Shown in pieces: positions 54,432 to 63,903 of a stretch of DNA of 64,000 bases (positions are counted from its first letter, which is position 1; each line of letters starts with the position of its first letter). The position numbers were made by a program, and so were the translations under genes. The DNA is taken from positions 3,686,001 through 3,750,000 of the forward strand of contig NC_057317.1 of the NCBI RefSeq assembly GCF_000687475.1, read 5' to 3'. The stretch is from Ustilaginoidea virens. Lineage: Eukaryota > Ascomycota > Sordariomycetes > Hypocreales > Clavicipitaceae. The notes beneath the pieces are model-generated. The model saw nothing but the letters and a program-made list of their open reading frames with translations. It searched no databases and was not told where the DNA came from.

Positions 54432-54632
54432 GTCGGAATTGCTATCGCAATTGCCCCAATTGGGCACATTGCAACAGATATGCCGCGCCGCGCACCGTTG
54501 CGCACAATATGGCCCCGCTTTTTCCTGCGCCCCGATTAGGCGCAAGAGCAGCCCGGCCGAGCCGCGCCGATACACGTGACTACGGCAATCGCACAAAAAG
54601 GCCACATGGTGTAATTCTCTCTCTTTTGCCTC
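54432..54632 (+). repeat. ~190-bp dispersed repeat, copy B
   Basis: Same orientation as copy A, diverged; lies inside the loop of the larger inverted repeat. Confidence 0.85.
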
Positions 54633-54760
54633 TTTTGTTGATAGGAACTCGGTATACCCAGTTATACGTAGGGTCGCGCGCGTGGTATCATGTAACGTGT
54701 GGTCACCGGTCAAAGGTATGATTCTTCTTTGATTTATGACAAACTAAGAAAGTAGGAAAA

Positions 54761-54955
54761 GAGGCAAAAGAGAGAGAATTACACGATGTGGCCTTTTTGT
54801 GCGCGTGCCGTAGTCACGTGCATCGGCGCGGTCGGGCCGCGTTGCTCGTGTGCCCAATCAGAGCGCAAGGAAAGGGGCCACATCGTGCGCAGCGGTGCGC
54901 GGCACATCCGTCGCAATGTGCCCAATTGGGGCAATTGCGACAGCGATTCCGATAC
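54761..54955 (-). repeat. ~190-bp dispersed repeat, copy C (inverted)
   Basis: Reverse complement of copy A, from GAGGCAAAAGAGAGAGAATT through to AGCGATTCCGATA. Confidence 0.85.
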
Positions 54956-55122
54956 TGGCAGCTTCTCTCTTTACAGAAGGAAACATCGGAATCGCTAGGG
55001 TGTAAGGCGCACGCGTAGAAAAGAAAATGCGGCGCGGTCTCGAAAGGTTGTGCTTCCGACAATGTTGTCGCGCCATGCGGCCGGCTGTACTGTCAAAGGT
55101 TTTTGCCTACTAATGTAATGCT

Positions 55123-55205
55123 GTCGGAATCGCTGTCGCAGTGTGCCCAATTCGGCACACTGCGACAGATGTGCCGCGCACCGTTGCGCACGACGTGGCC
55201 CCTTG
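55123..55205 (+). repeat. ~190-bp dispersed repeat, copy D (truncated)
   Basis: Only the left ~83 bp is present, ending after GCACGACGTGGCCCCTTG. Confidence 0.8.
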
Positions 55206-55312
55206 TGAGGTCCCGCCCCGCGACCATAGGATGGGACGTGGGACAGGCCCCACAATCCTGGGGAGAGGACACGAGGACGGTCGGCGAGCCGTGAGGACAC
55301 AGAGGCGCAGAC

Positions 55313-55484
55313 GAGACTACATATCAACCGACCTATGCCCCCCCCTAGTCATTCGACCCCCCCATAATAACTTAAAAGACCTGACCAATGCTCTTTCCTA
55401 GTATAGAGATACGCTAATAAATAGTAGTAAATCCTTTAATCCATGGTAGCTACTAGACTATAAGTATCTTTATATATATTTTTC
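55313..55484 (+). mobile_element. Truncated copy of the TIR (MULE-like) family
   Basis: Starts GAGACTACATATCAACCGACCTATG and follows the left end of the 20417 MITE through the C runs, ATAATAACTTAAA, AGAGATACGCTAATAAATAG and CTATAAGTATCTTTATATAT. It stops exactly where the LTR sequence TGTGACGG begins. The rest of the element was not found past the retrotransposon. Confidence 0.85.
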
Positions 55485-55741
55485 TGTGACGGACTGGCCC
55501 TAGGGCGGCTGCGAATAGGCGTCAATCGGATGTATTGATAAAACTAAGGAGGAAGGGAGAAGAGCCCGAATCGGGTCCCTTCCGCAGTCTATATACATCC
55601 GTATGTAACGCGGGCTAGAGCCCTAACATTGCCCTTATGGGCCCGCGCGTCTACCTTATGTCATCCGTTCCGGACTAGGCACGGGCGCAGCCCGAGCCTC
55701 AGTTAATCCATGACACGGGTATAGCCCGAGTCCGTAATATA
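55485..55741 (-). repeat. LTR of the Ty3/gypsy element (3' LTR on the minus strand), ~257 bp
   Basis: On the plus strand it runs from TGTGACGGACTGGCCCTAGG to CCGAGTCCGTAATATA. It is bounded on the inside by a polypurine tract read on the minus strand (GCGAAGGGGGG, about 55742-55752). A related but diverged copy starts at 61139 in the same orientation. The minus-strand LTR start reads TATA, possibly a RIP-altered TGTA. Confidence 0.75.
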
Positions 55742-58700
55742 CCCCCCTTCGCTGGGAAAAATTTCATCCGTTCCGTATCGGGGTTGCTACGGGGTTCGAC
55801 CGGGTCTATTATGTGTCCGAATATCCCCCTATTTAACCTTAAATGCCTTTCGCGCTGCGGTATCCTTGAAGTTCTCTAGCGGTTCCCAGGTCGGCGAGTC
55901 GTACCCCTTCTATTTTACCAGCATATTACGTTTGCCGCCACGACCCCAAGCGTTTTTAGCAGCTAGTATTTCCTCGACCTCGAATTCCTCATGCGGGGTA
56001 TTAGAGTCCTCTGGTAGGACTAGTAGGGGACCGGGCCTAGTATCTATAAGTATTTGGCTTGGCAGCGGGTCAGAAGCGGCACATTCTATAAGATCAATAT
56101 GAAAAACCGGGTGGATACCGTCGGGAACATCGAGTCGGATATTAAGCGGGGACGGGACGGCCACAATAGTATATTTGGCAGATACCTAGTCGAGCTTCTT
56201 ATAAGGCCGATTAGTCTTAATATTCCGTAGGCTTAGCCAGACTTAGTCCCCGATTTGGTAGCGTTCCGCTAGGCGTCGGGAGCGGTTCGTTACGTCCTAC
56301 TACCGCTGCTGGGTAAAGGCGATAGCGGCCTAAGCGAGTTCGCCCCCCTCCCGTATCGTAGCTAGGAAGCGCGCCGCTTGCCCTTTGGAGGTCGTTAAAC
56401 TTAGCGTGATATCGGGGGGAGGTGCCACGATAGGAGAGTCGAAGCCATTCAGGAGACGGTTAGGACTATATCTAGTGACTGAGGAAGTGCGGTTATTTAG
56501 AGCGTATTAATAAATCGCGAGATGTTGGGGCCAGTCGTATTGGTCGAATGCTACCTTGACGCATAAGATAGCCTAGACCTCCTAGTTTATACGCTCCGTA
56601 CTACTGTCGGTCTGTGGGTGGTACGCAATCGAGAGGAGTTGTTTAGTCCCAATAGCCTTACATATCGTGGTCTAGAATTAGCCTACCTAGTCCGAGCCTC
56701 TATCGCTAATAATCTAGGCGGGGAATCTATAGTGCTGCTACTAGCAGTTGAGAAACCGTTCCGTATAATCCTCTGCTCGCATCGAGTGTATTGCTTTAAG
56801 CTGAATGTATTTAGATAGGCGGTCGGTAATAACCATTAGGTAACGCGGGTTGGAGGCATCCTAGGCTGGGAGGTTAGTCATAAAATCAATAGAGATTTAA
56901 GACTAAAAACGATCCGGGATCGGTAAGGGCTAGAGTAGGCCCTGTCGCAATTGGCGGCTCTTATGCGCCCTACGGTATTAGTAATTCTAAATAAACCGAG
57001 CCACCTTAGACGATATACTGTTGAAGTGGTAGTCCTGTCGTAAGAGTTAGAAGGTCGTATTCTTCCCTGGGTGCCCTGCGGTGGGGGAGTCATAGTATCG
57101 TTGGATTACTATAGTTGTTAGCGGCTCGAACGAAAGGAGCTAAACCCGGCCCTGGTAGAGTAGCGCTCTGTAGGCGTTCAGGGTATAGTCTGCAATCTGC
57201 TCTCTGGTCTTTGCCTCTATAGGGAATCGTCGTTCTCCATTTGCTACGGCCTTCTACTAGGCCCGATATGGTTCGTCCTCGGCTACGGCCTGGTCCTAAA
57301 GCGCCTATAGGTGTGTGTTGGTAAAGACCCGAGAGCCGCTGGGTAGGGAGACTCCGGTCGACGAAGCCGCTATCGGCCTATCCTCTGTTATACCTAGGGC
57401 CGTAGTCGGCCGATCTCCTATTGGATCCGGCTGGACTTCTATCGGGTCTGCCTCTATAGCAGAGATAGATAGTAGTTGAAGGACTTGGCTAAACCTTAGT
57501 GCCGCGCCGTCTGCCTCTTGCTCCTATCGCGAGAGGGCATCGGGGCGTTAGGCCTATAAGCCGGGCTGGTACTGAAGGTAGAAGTTAAAAAGGGCTAACG
57601 TTTCGGCCTATCGTGCCTAGCGTTCCGATATCTCCTTTAGTCGGGCGAAGTACTTGAGGTTCTTATGGTCCGTAAGGATTGTAAATAGGGCGGCGACAGA
57701 ACGGAGTTCAGCCGACCACGCCTTGAGGCACGCGATAACGGCAAGCAGCTCTTTATCGTGGATGGTATAGTTCCGTTTAGCCTTTATGAGCTGTGCCGAG
57801 TGGTATGCGACCGGGTGGAGCACTCTGTCTTCCCCGATCTAAGAGAGGCAGCCACCGAGAGCCGTATTAGAGCTATCTGCCTCGAGGATTGTTTCCTTCT
57901 TGGGGTCCTATTAGGCGAGGACCGGGTGCGAGATAAAGCGCTGCTTAAGCGTTTGAAAAGCCTTTTCCTCCTCTTTAAGCTATTGAAAGGGAATACCCTT
58001 CCGCGTTAGTCGAACCAGGGGCTCGGCCAGGTAGGAGAAGTCTGGGATAAAATCGCGGTAGAAGTTTGCGAAACCTAAGAAGCTTCGGATGCCCCGCAAT
58101 TTTGTAGGGGCTTCCCACTCCTAGATCGCTTTAATCTTCTCGGGGTCCAGGCGGATCTCCTTCCCTGCCATTACGATATAGCTAAGGTAGTATACCTCCT
58201 TTACTGCGAAGTCATATTTATCTAGATCTAGATTTAGACTGGTATCTTATAGGCGTCTGAGGATAATCCTAATGCGGTCTATATGTTCCTTCCGTGAGCC
58301 GCCGGTATAGACCAAAACGTCGTCTAGGTAGGCGGTAGCGAAATCCCCTAATGAGTCCCCTAAGGCCCCGTTGATATAACGCTAGAATGTCGCGGGGGCC
58401 CCGGTCAGGCCAAAGGGGGTTACCAACTACTCAAAGAGGCCGAAGCGGGTCCAGAATGCAGTCAAGTATTTATCGCCCTCAGCGATACGGATCTTATGGA
58501 ATGCGGCACGGATATCCACCTTTGTAAACCACTTCGCCTGAGATAAAGAATGTAGCGTCTCCTTAATTAAGGGAAGGGGATACCGGTCCTACACTATGAC
58601 CTTGTTTAGGGCCCGGTAATCTACGCAAAAACGCCATCCGCCGTTCGCCTTTTTCGCGAGTAGGACTAGTGCCGCTGCCGATAAGGAGCTCGCATAGATC

Positions 58701-60440
58701 CATCCTTTATCCATAAGGTCCGTTACCTATCTCCGAACCTCAAGTAGCTGGTCCCGCGGCATGTTATATAGCGGTCCCTATGGGAGGTCGGGTGGCCCCC
58801 CGTCTGGGGTCGGTTTGAGCTTAATATGGTGATCAAGCGTGCCCCGGTGCGGTGGGAGGCTGGAGGCCTTCGCCTTATCGAAGAGGTCGGCGAAATCCTG
58901 GAGCTCCGGTGGTAGGGTCCGCGGCTAGGCCGGGGGGGAAGCTGAATTCTGACACGGCGGGAGCGTGATGCGGAGGATGCGTATAAGCTCCTATAGGCTC
59001 GTAAGGAAGAAGGAGGTCGAATTATCTTAGGTGCATGCCGCGCGTTATAACATGCTATGAAAGACCGATCCGAGAACGTTAATCGCGGCGGGCCTGGAGG
59101 ATCGAGTGGTCGATTCCCTTACGAGGAGGCCGCTGGCGGCTCTAATTCTTAGTCGGCGCCGCTTTGCCTAAAGTTCGATATCGCGGTGCTCTATCTAAGG
59201 CAACCCTAGGATAATATCGCGGGTAAGGCCCGGGACGACGTATAGCATCACGGCTGACGGCTATCCATCGATATCGATATCGATACGGACGGCGTAGGTA
59301 ATCGAGGGGGTAGTCTATCGCTCCCCCGATCGACTCTTCACGTCTACTGCGGTCCCGAGTTTCCTACGAGACGGCAGGCGGATAGGCTAGAGTCCTAACC
59401 TTTGGACGGTTCTTTCGCTTATCGCACTATAGCAGTCATAACCAGAATCAATTAGGGTGTCGATAAAGGTAGAATTATCATATAATATTAGGACTAAAAA
59501 GGGGTATCTATCCATACGGTCTTTGATATTATTAATCTCCTTTATGTAGTATTCCTGTCGTAACCTGGCTAGGGGCTGGGTGCGTTTTTTGAGCCCTCTC
59601 GCGAGACTCGGCTCGAGGGCTAGTCTTTTCCCTAGGAATCGCTATCGTCGCTATCTCTAAGCTTGGCGATTCGCGAGGCTTCTACGGCCTTCAGGTCTAT
59701 AGATGCCACGGTTGTCTCTGGTGGAGGCCGGGCCGGCCTCAGCTTGCATTCCGGCATTTTATGGCCGGCATCTCCGCATCGGGTACAAAGTGATTTCTAG
59801 TAGCGCTCCTTAAGGACCTCTCTTGAAACCCATACTGCCCTTTTAGCGGATGACTTCTTCTTGCCCTTCGAACCTAGCTTGTTAACGCCCGTCATAGGCG
59901 TATCACCATCCTTATCCCGAGCGGTTGCCTGCGGATCCCGGGCGTTATCGTTGTGATTCCGGTAAGGGTCCGCATAGCGTTTCGCGGTAAGGCTTGTCTC
60001 TAGGTCGATGGCGATTTCACGGTACCGTGCAACGGCCGTATCGTAGTCCTTACGGGAGACCCCTAGGCCGATAATCTTTTCCGATATGCGAGGGTTAAGG
60101 GCGGATCGGAGCATTTCTAGCTTCACCGACTCGGGCTAACCAAGCCCCCCTACTAACGCCAATTTTTCCTTAAAGCGCACAAAAAAGGCGGAGAAGGGTT
60201 CTTTCGGCATCTAACGGAGGGTATGCTTAAGCTCGGTGATCGCGCGTTCCTCCCGATGCGGATCCTTAAAGAGTCGCTGCAGGTAATTAAAGAAGGCTGC
60301 AGGGCGGTAATAAAAGGCCGCGCTATTCTCGAAGAATACCGCGACTTAGGATTGGACCGTAGCCGAGAGGTTCTGGTAGATAAATATCCATTGGGTCTTA
60401 TCGTTACCTGTTGAAATCAGCGCCTTTTTAGCTGTATTTT
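55742..60440 (-). mobile_element. Degenerate Ty3/gypsy-type LTR retrotransposon, gag-pol, with TAG/TAA stops
   Basis: Read on the minus strand, in order: gag-like region (about 60420-59800) and a zinc knuckle C-x2-C-x4-H-x4-C (about 59805-59760); aspartic protease with Asp-Ser-Gly at 59449-59441; reverse transcriptase with Tyr-Leu-Asp-Asp at 58330-58319; RNase H segment with TDHKNLKYF (57820-57620); integrase remnants; and a C-terminal chromodomain-like segment with IHPVFHIDLIE (about 56164-55910). From RT through RNase H one frame stays open apart from in-frame UAG and a few UAA codons. These fall where relatives have Gln or Trp; no UGA or frameshift was seen there. The pol order PR-RT-RH-IN marks Ty3/gypsy, probably a chromovirus. 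It is not functional as it stands. Confidence 0.85.
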
Positions 60441-60925
60441 GGTACTGGTCTCGCTACCGTACGACGTCTTTACGTTGAGATATCGCGGTGGCTATACCAG
60501 GCGCTATGGTGGGGCACAGCGCCCCACAACGCCGATTACAGTGGGCCGCAGCGCCGGTCACGGCACCGGCACAGCGCCCCACAGCCGGCCACAGCGGCCG
60601 GTCACAGCGGGCCACAGGGCCCACAACAGGCGGCGCATTTCTACGGGATTACCAAATGGGCAAACCTTGCTAATACCAGCACTTTCGGCCTTCTACATAC
60701 AGTTACCCGCTACACCGGTCATTTACGGCAGACTGATATAGGGCTTCCGGCCCGTACGGCAGACTGTTATAGGGCATCCGGCACACCGCTATAAGCCACT
60801 GGGCTTGGTTGGGTAGATATTAGGCACGGACTGGGCACGGTTGGGCAGGACGACTTTTCGTCGGGTTTTTCGCTATTTTTGAGGGTTTTCATTATTTTCA
60901 ACCGCTTTTTCAAAATGGTAGAAAT
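60441..60925. repeat. GC-rich short repeats between gag and the next repeat
   Basis: Contains CACAGCGCCCCACA / CACAGCGGGCCACAG units (about 60515-60630) and a duplicated ACGGCAGACTG(A/T)TATAGGGC unit (60723-60780). It may be the damaged 5' untranslated part of the retrotransposon; no LTR or primer-binding site was recognised. Confidence 0.5.
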
Positions 60926-61130
60926 GTCGGAATCGCTGTCGCAAGGTGCCCAATTGGGCACACTGCGACGAATGTGCCGCGCACACCCGTTGCACACGAT
61001 GTGGCCACTTTTGCCCCTGTGCCACTGAGCACGGTAGGGCACGCAGGCAGCCCGGCCCGACCGCGCCGATGCACGTAACTACGGCACGCACAAAAAGGCC
61101 ACATCGTATAATTCCCCCTCTTTTGCTTCC
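60926..61130 (+). repeat. ~190-bp dispersed repeat, copy E
   Basis: Same start (GTCGGAATCGCTGTCGCAAGG) and end (CACAAAAAGGCCACATCGTATAATTC, then CTCTTTTGC) as copies A and B. It sits between the retrotransposon and the LTR fragment at 61139. Confidence 0.85.
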
Positions 61131-61138
61131 TTTCCTAT

Positions 61139-61261
61139 TGTAAAGGACTGGCCCTAGGGCTACTGCAAATAGGCGTCGACTGAATATATTAAATAGACTA
61201 AGGAGGAAAGAGAGAGGACCCGAATAGGAGCCTCTGAGTAGTCTAATTATGCCCGTACGTA
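61139..61261 (-). repeat. Diverged LTR fragment
   Basis: TGTAAAGGACTGGCCCTAGGGC and the following ~110 bp match the first half of the 55485 LTR with many substitutions. Similarity fades at the start of the 123-bp tandem repeats. It may be the other LTR of the element or part of a separate copy. Confidence 0.65.
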
Positions 61262-61630
61262 GCCCGGATAGCGGATAATTTATTGTCCCGGTACCGCGGG
61301 CTTAACTTATTCCGGCCCGTGTATTGGTTATTATAAGTCCTTTATGCCATGGCAATGTCACGTGAAAGTAAAGGTATAGGGTAGGCCCGGATAGCGGATA
61401 ATTTATTGTCCCGGTACCTCGGGCTTATCTTATTCCGGCCCGTGTATTGGTTATTATAAGTCCTTTATGCCATGGCAGTGTCACGTGAGAATAAAGGTCC
61501 AGGGTAGGCCCGGATACTGGATATTTTATTGTCCCGATGCGTCGGGCTTATCCTTTTCCGGCCCGTGTGTTGGTTATTATAAGTCCTTTATGCCATGGCA
61601 GTATCACGTGAGAATAAAGGTATAGGGTAG
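61262..61630. repeat. Three tandem 123-bp repeats upstream of rDNA
   Basis: Units start at 61262, 61385 and 61508, each beginning GCCCGGATA. Each carries ATTGTCCCG, CGGCCCGTGT, a TTATAAGTCCTTTATGCCATGGCA block and a TCACGTGA palindrome, and ends AATAAAGGT(A/C)(T/C)AGGGTAG. Identity is high. Likely part of the rDNA intergenic spacer or its boundary. Confidence 0.92.
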
Positions 61631-62738
61631 GCTCTCTGTCCTCTATTGATAAGGTATTATAGAAGTTGAATAACCCAATGTCTTCCGTACTAAAACCGAC
61701 TTAGATACGAAATGGTGGGGGGCGGGGTGGTATAGGGTAGGTCAGTCGGTGTAGGGTAGGCTTGGGTTGGCTGCGGCGTTATCCCTCTCCTCGCTGCGCT
61801 GGTGGTGCCTGGTGCATCAGTGCATTAGTGCATGCTTGCAGCGCTCGCAGGGTGTGCCGTCGGGCGCTGGTGGTGCCTAGTGCAATTGGTGCATGCTTGC
61901 AGCGCTCGCAGGGTGTGCCGTCGGGCGCTGGTGTGGTGCGGGGCGGCGCGCGAGGAACTTTCCCCAAAATCTGCGCTCGTGGGTTTTTCGTTTGTATGGG
62001 CGGGAGCAGACCTTTTTTTTTTGCCATACAAATTGAGCGTTTTCGAGAAAAAAAAAAACGCGCGTTGTATGGTGGGGGCGGGGCCGGAGCGTCGATGGGG
62101 TCGGTGGGTATGTGAGGGAGGGGCGATCAGCCCGGACAGCCCTCGGGGTCAGAGGCGAGCAAGCCCTGTGCTGCAGGGCGTGTGAGCGCTGGCTTGTGGG
62201 CGAGTACCGCTCCCGACGTACCATATCTTGCACGGCGCCTATAGGTGACTTCTCAAAAGATCTTGCAGGCTTCCGTCTCGGTTGAGACAGAGTCATAATG
62301 GGCGCCAAACGTCCCCGAAACTGGTCGCTACGGCTTCACAGCGTACGGGATATGCCTGGCTGCAGCAGGGGGCCTCGTGCCCCGTTCCTGCGTGCCGGAT
62401 GGGTTCTGTGGGCGATTGGCCGCTGGGCGGGTTCGCCGTAGACACAGAGCAGCAGGGGCCAACCACGGGCAGCTGACGCCGGAATGGCTGACGATGCCCG
62501 CTGAGTCCTCCTCCTAGGGCGCCCAGGCCGCACGAACGTGCGCGCCGACGGCGGCCCTGGGGAACGTTAGAGGGGGAAAGCGGAATGCCTCGGGCGGTCC
62601 TGCTGGCCTTTGCAAGCCGGCGCTAAAGGGCCACCCGCCAGGCGCCGCCCGTCCTCGTGGCGGGCGACCACCAGAAAACTAACTCTCTCCAGCGCCGGCC
62701 CCCGCGGCGCTGGCAGGCCACCCCCGGCGAACGATAGT
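61631..62738 (+). other. rDNA intergenic spacer / 5' external transcribed spacer
   Basis: The sequence changes from T/A-rich to very GC-rich towards 62739, as expected for spacer passing into 5' ETS. It contains a ~61-bp duplication (about 61801-61930), a T run (62012-62020) and an A run (62048-62058). The Pol I start site cannot be placed from this sequence alone. The short ORFs here are not genes. Confidence 0.65.
61801..61930. repeat. ~61-bp tandem duplication in the spacer
   Basis: GGTGGTGCCT ... GCATGCTTGCAGCGCTCGCA through GGGTGTGCCGTCGGGCGCTGG occurs twice with a 61-bp period; the second halves are identical. Confidence 0.85.
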
Positions 62739-63668
62739 TACCTGGTTGATTCTGCCAGTAGTCATATGCTTGTCTCAAAGATTAAGCCATGCATGTCTAA
62801 GTATAAGCAATTATACGGCGAAACTGCGAATGGCTCATTATATAAGTTATCGTTTATTTGATAGTATCTTGCTACTTGGATAACCGTGGTAATTCTAGAG
62901 CTAATACATGCTAAAAATCCCGACTTCGGAAGGGATGTATTTATTAGATTAAAAACCAATGCCCTCTGGGCTCTCTTGGTGAATCATGATAACTTCTCGA
63001 ATCGCAGGGCCTTGCGCCGGCGATGGTTCATTCAAATTTCTTCCCTATCAACTTTCGATGTTTGGGTAGTGGCCAAACATGGTTGCAACGGGTAACGGAG
63101 GGTTAGGGCTCGACCCCGGAGAAGGAGCCTGAGAAACGGCTACTACATCCAAGGAAGGCAGCAGGCGCGCAAATTACCCAATCCCGATCCGGGGAGGTAG
63201 TGACAATAAATACTGATACAGGGCTCTTTTGGGTCTTGTAATTGGAATGAGTACAATTTAAATCCCTTAACGAGGAACAATTGGAGGGCAAGTCTGGTGC
63301 CAGCAGCCGCGGTAATTCCAGCTCCAATAGCGTATATTAAAGTTGTTGTGGTTAAAAAGCTCGTAGTTGAACCTTGGGCCTGGCTGGCCGGTCCGCCTCA
63401 CCGCGTGCACTGGTCCGGCCGGGCCTTTCCCTCTGTGGAACCCCATGCCCTTCACTGGGTGTGGCGGGGAAACAGGACTTTTACTTTGAAAAAATTAGAG
63501 TGCTCCAGGCAGGCCTATGCTCGAATACATTAGCATGGAATAATGAAATAGGACGTGCGGTTCTATTTTGTTGGTTTCTAGGACCGCCGTAATGATTAAT
63601 AGGGACAGTCGGGGGCATCAGTATTCAATTGTCAGAGGTGAAATTCTTGGATTTATTGAAGACTAACT

Positions 63669-63706
<38 letters not shown>

Positions 63707-63842
63707 GGAACGAAAGTTAGGGGATCGAAGACGATCAGATACCGTCGTAGTCTTAACCATAAACTATGCCGACTAGGGATCGGACGATGTTATTTTTTGA
63801 CTCGTTCGGCACCTTACGAGAAATCAAAGTGCTTGGGCTCCA

Positions 63843-63875
<33 letters not shown>

Positions 63876-63903
63876 AAATTGACGGAAGGGCACCACCAGG
63901 GGT
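62739..63903 (+). rRNA. 18S ribosomal RNA, 5' exon (partial)
   Basis: Begins with the canonical eukaryotic small-subunit 5' end TACCTGGTTGATTCTGCCAG at 62739 and continues with CATGCATGTCTAAG, the universal 530-loop GTGCCAGCAGCCGCGGTAAT near 63298, AATTCTTGGATTTATTGAAG near 63640 and GAAATTGACGGAAGGGCACC near 63875. It follows fungal 18S until CCACCAGGGGT at 63903, after which the expected GGAGCCTGCGG does not appear. The rest of the gene lies beyond the window. Confidence 0.96.

Larger units (their letters stand above)
54010..54955. repeat. Large inverted repeat with ~300-bp arms
   Basis: The left arm (54010-54304: copy A plus a segment through CATACCTTTGACCGGTGACC to AACTGGGTA) is matched in inverse by the right arm (54654-54955: TACCCAGTTATACG ... 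GGTCACCGGTCAAAGGTATG ... copy C). The ~350-bp loop holds copy B in the left-arm orientation. It could be two head-to-head insertions or an element with long TIRs. Confidence 0.8.
53941..55312. other. Repeat-rich gap downstream of the MFS gene
   Basis: Except for the first ~70 bp, this gap is made almost entirely of copies of one ~190-bp repeat and associated inverted sequence (separate entries). No gene is supported; the short antisense ORFs follow the repeat copies. Confidence 0.6.

Noticed and set aside
61262..61630. CRISPR-like array
   Set aside because: The three units are contiguous 123-bp tandem repeats with no unique spacers, in a eukaryotic rDNA spacer.
61762..62115. 117-codon ORFs in the spacer
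   Set aside because: They follow the 61-bp duplication and homopolymers in rDNA spacer; no coding evidence.
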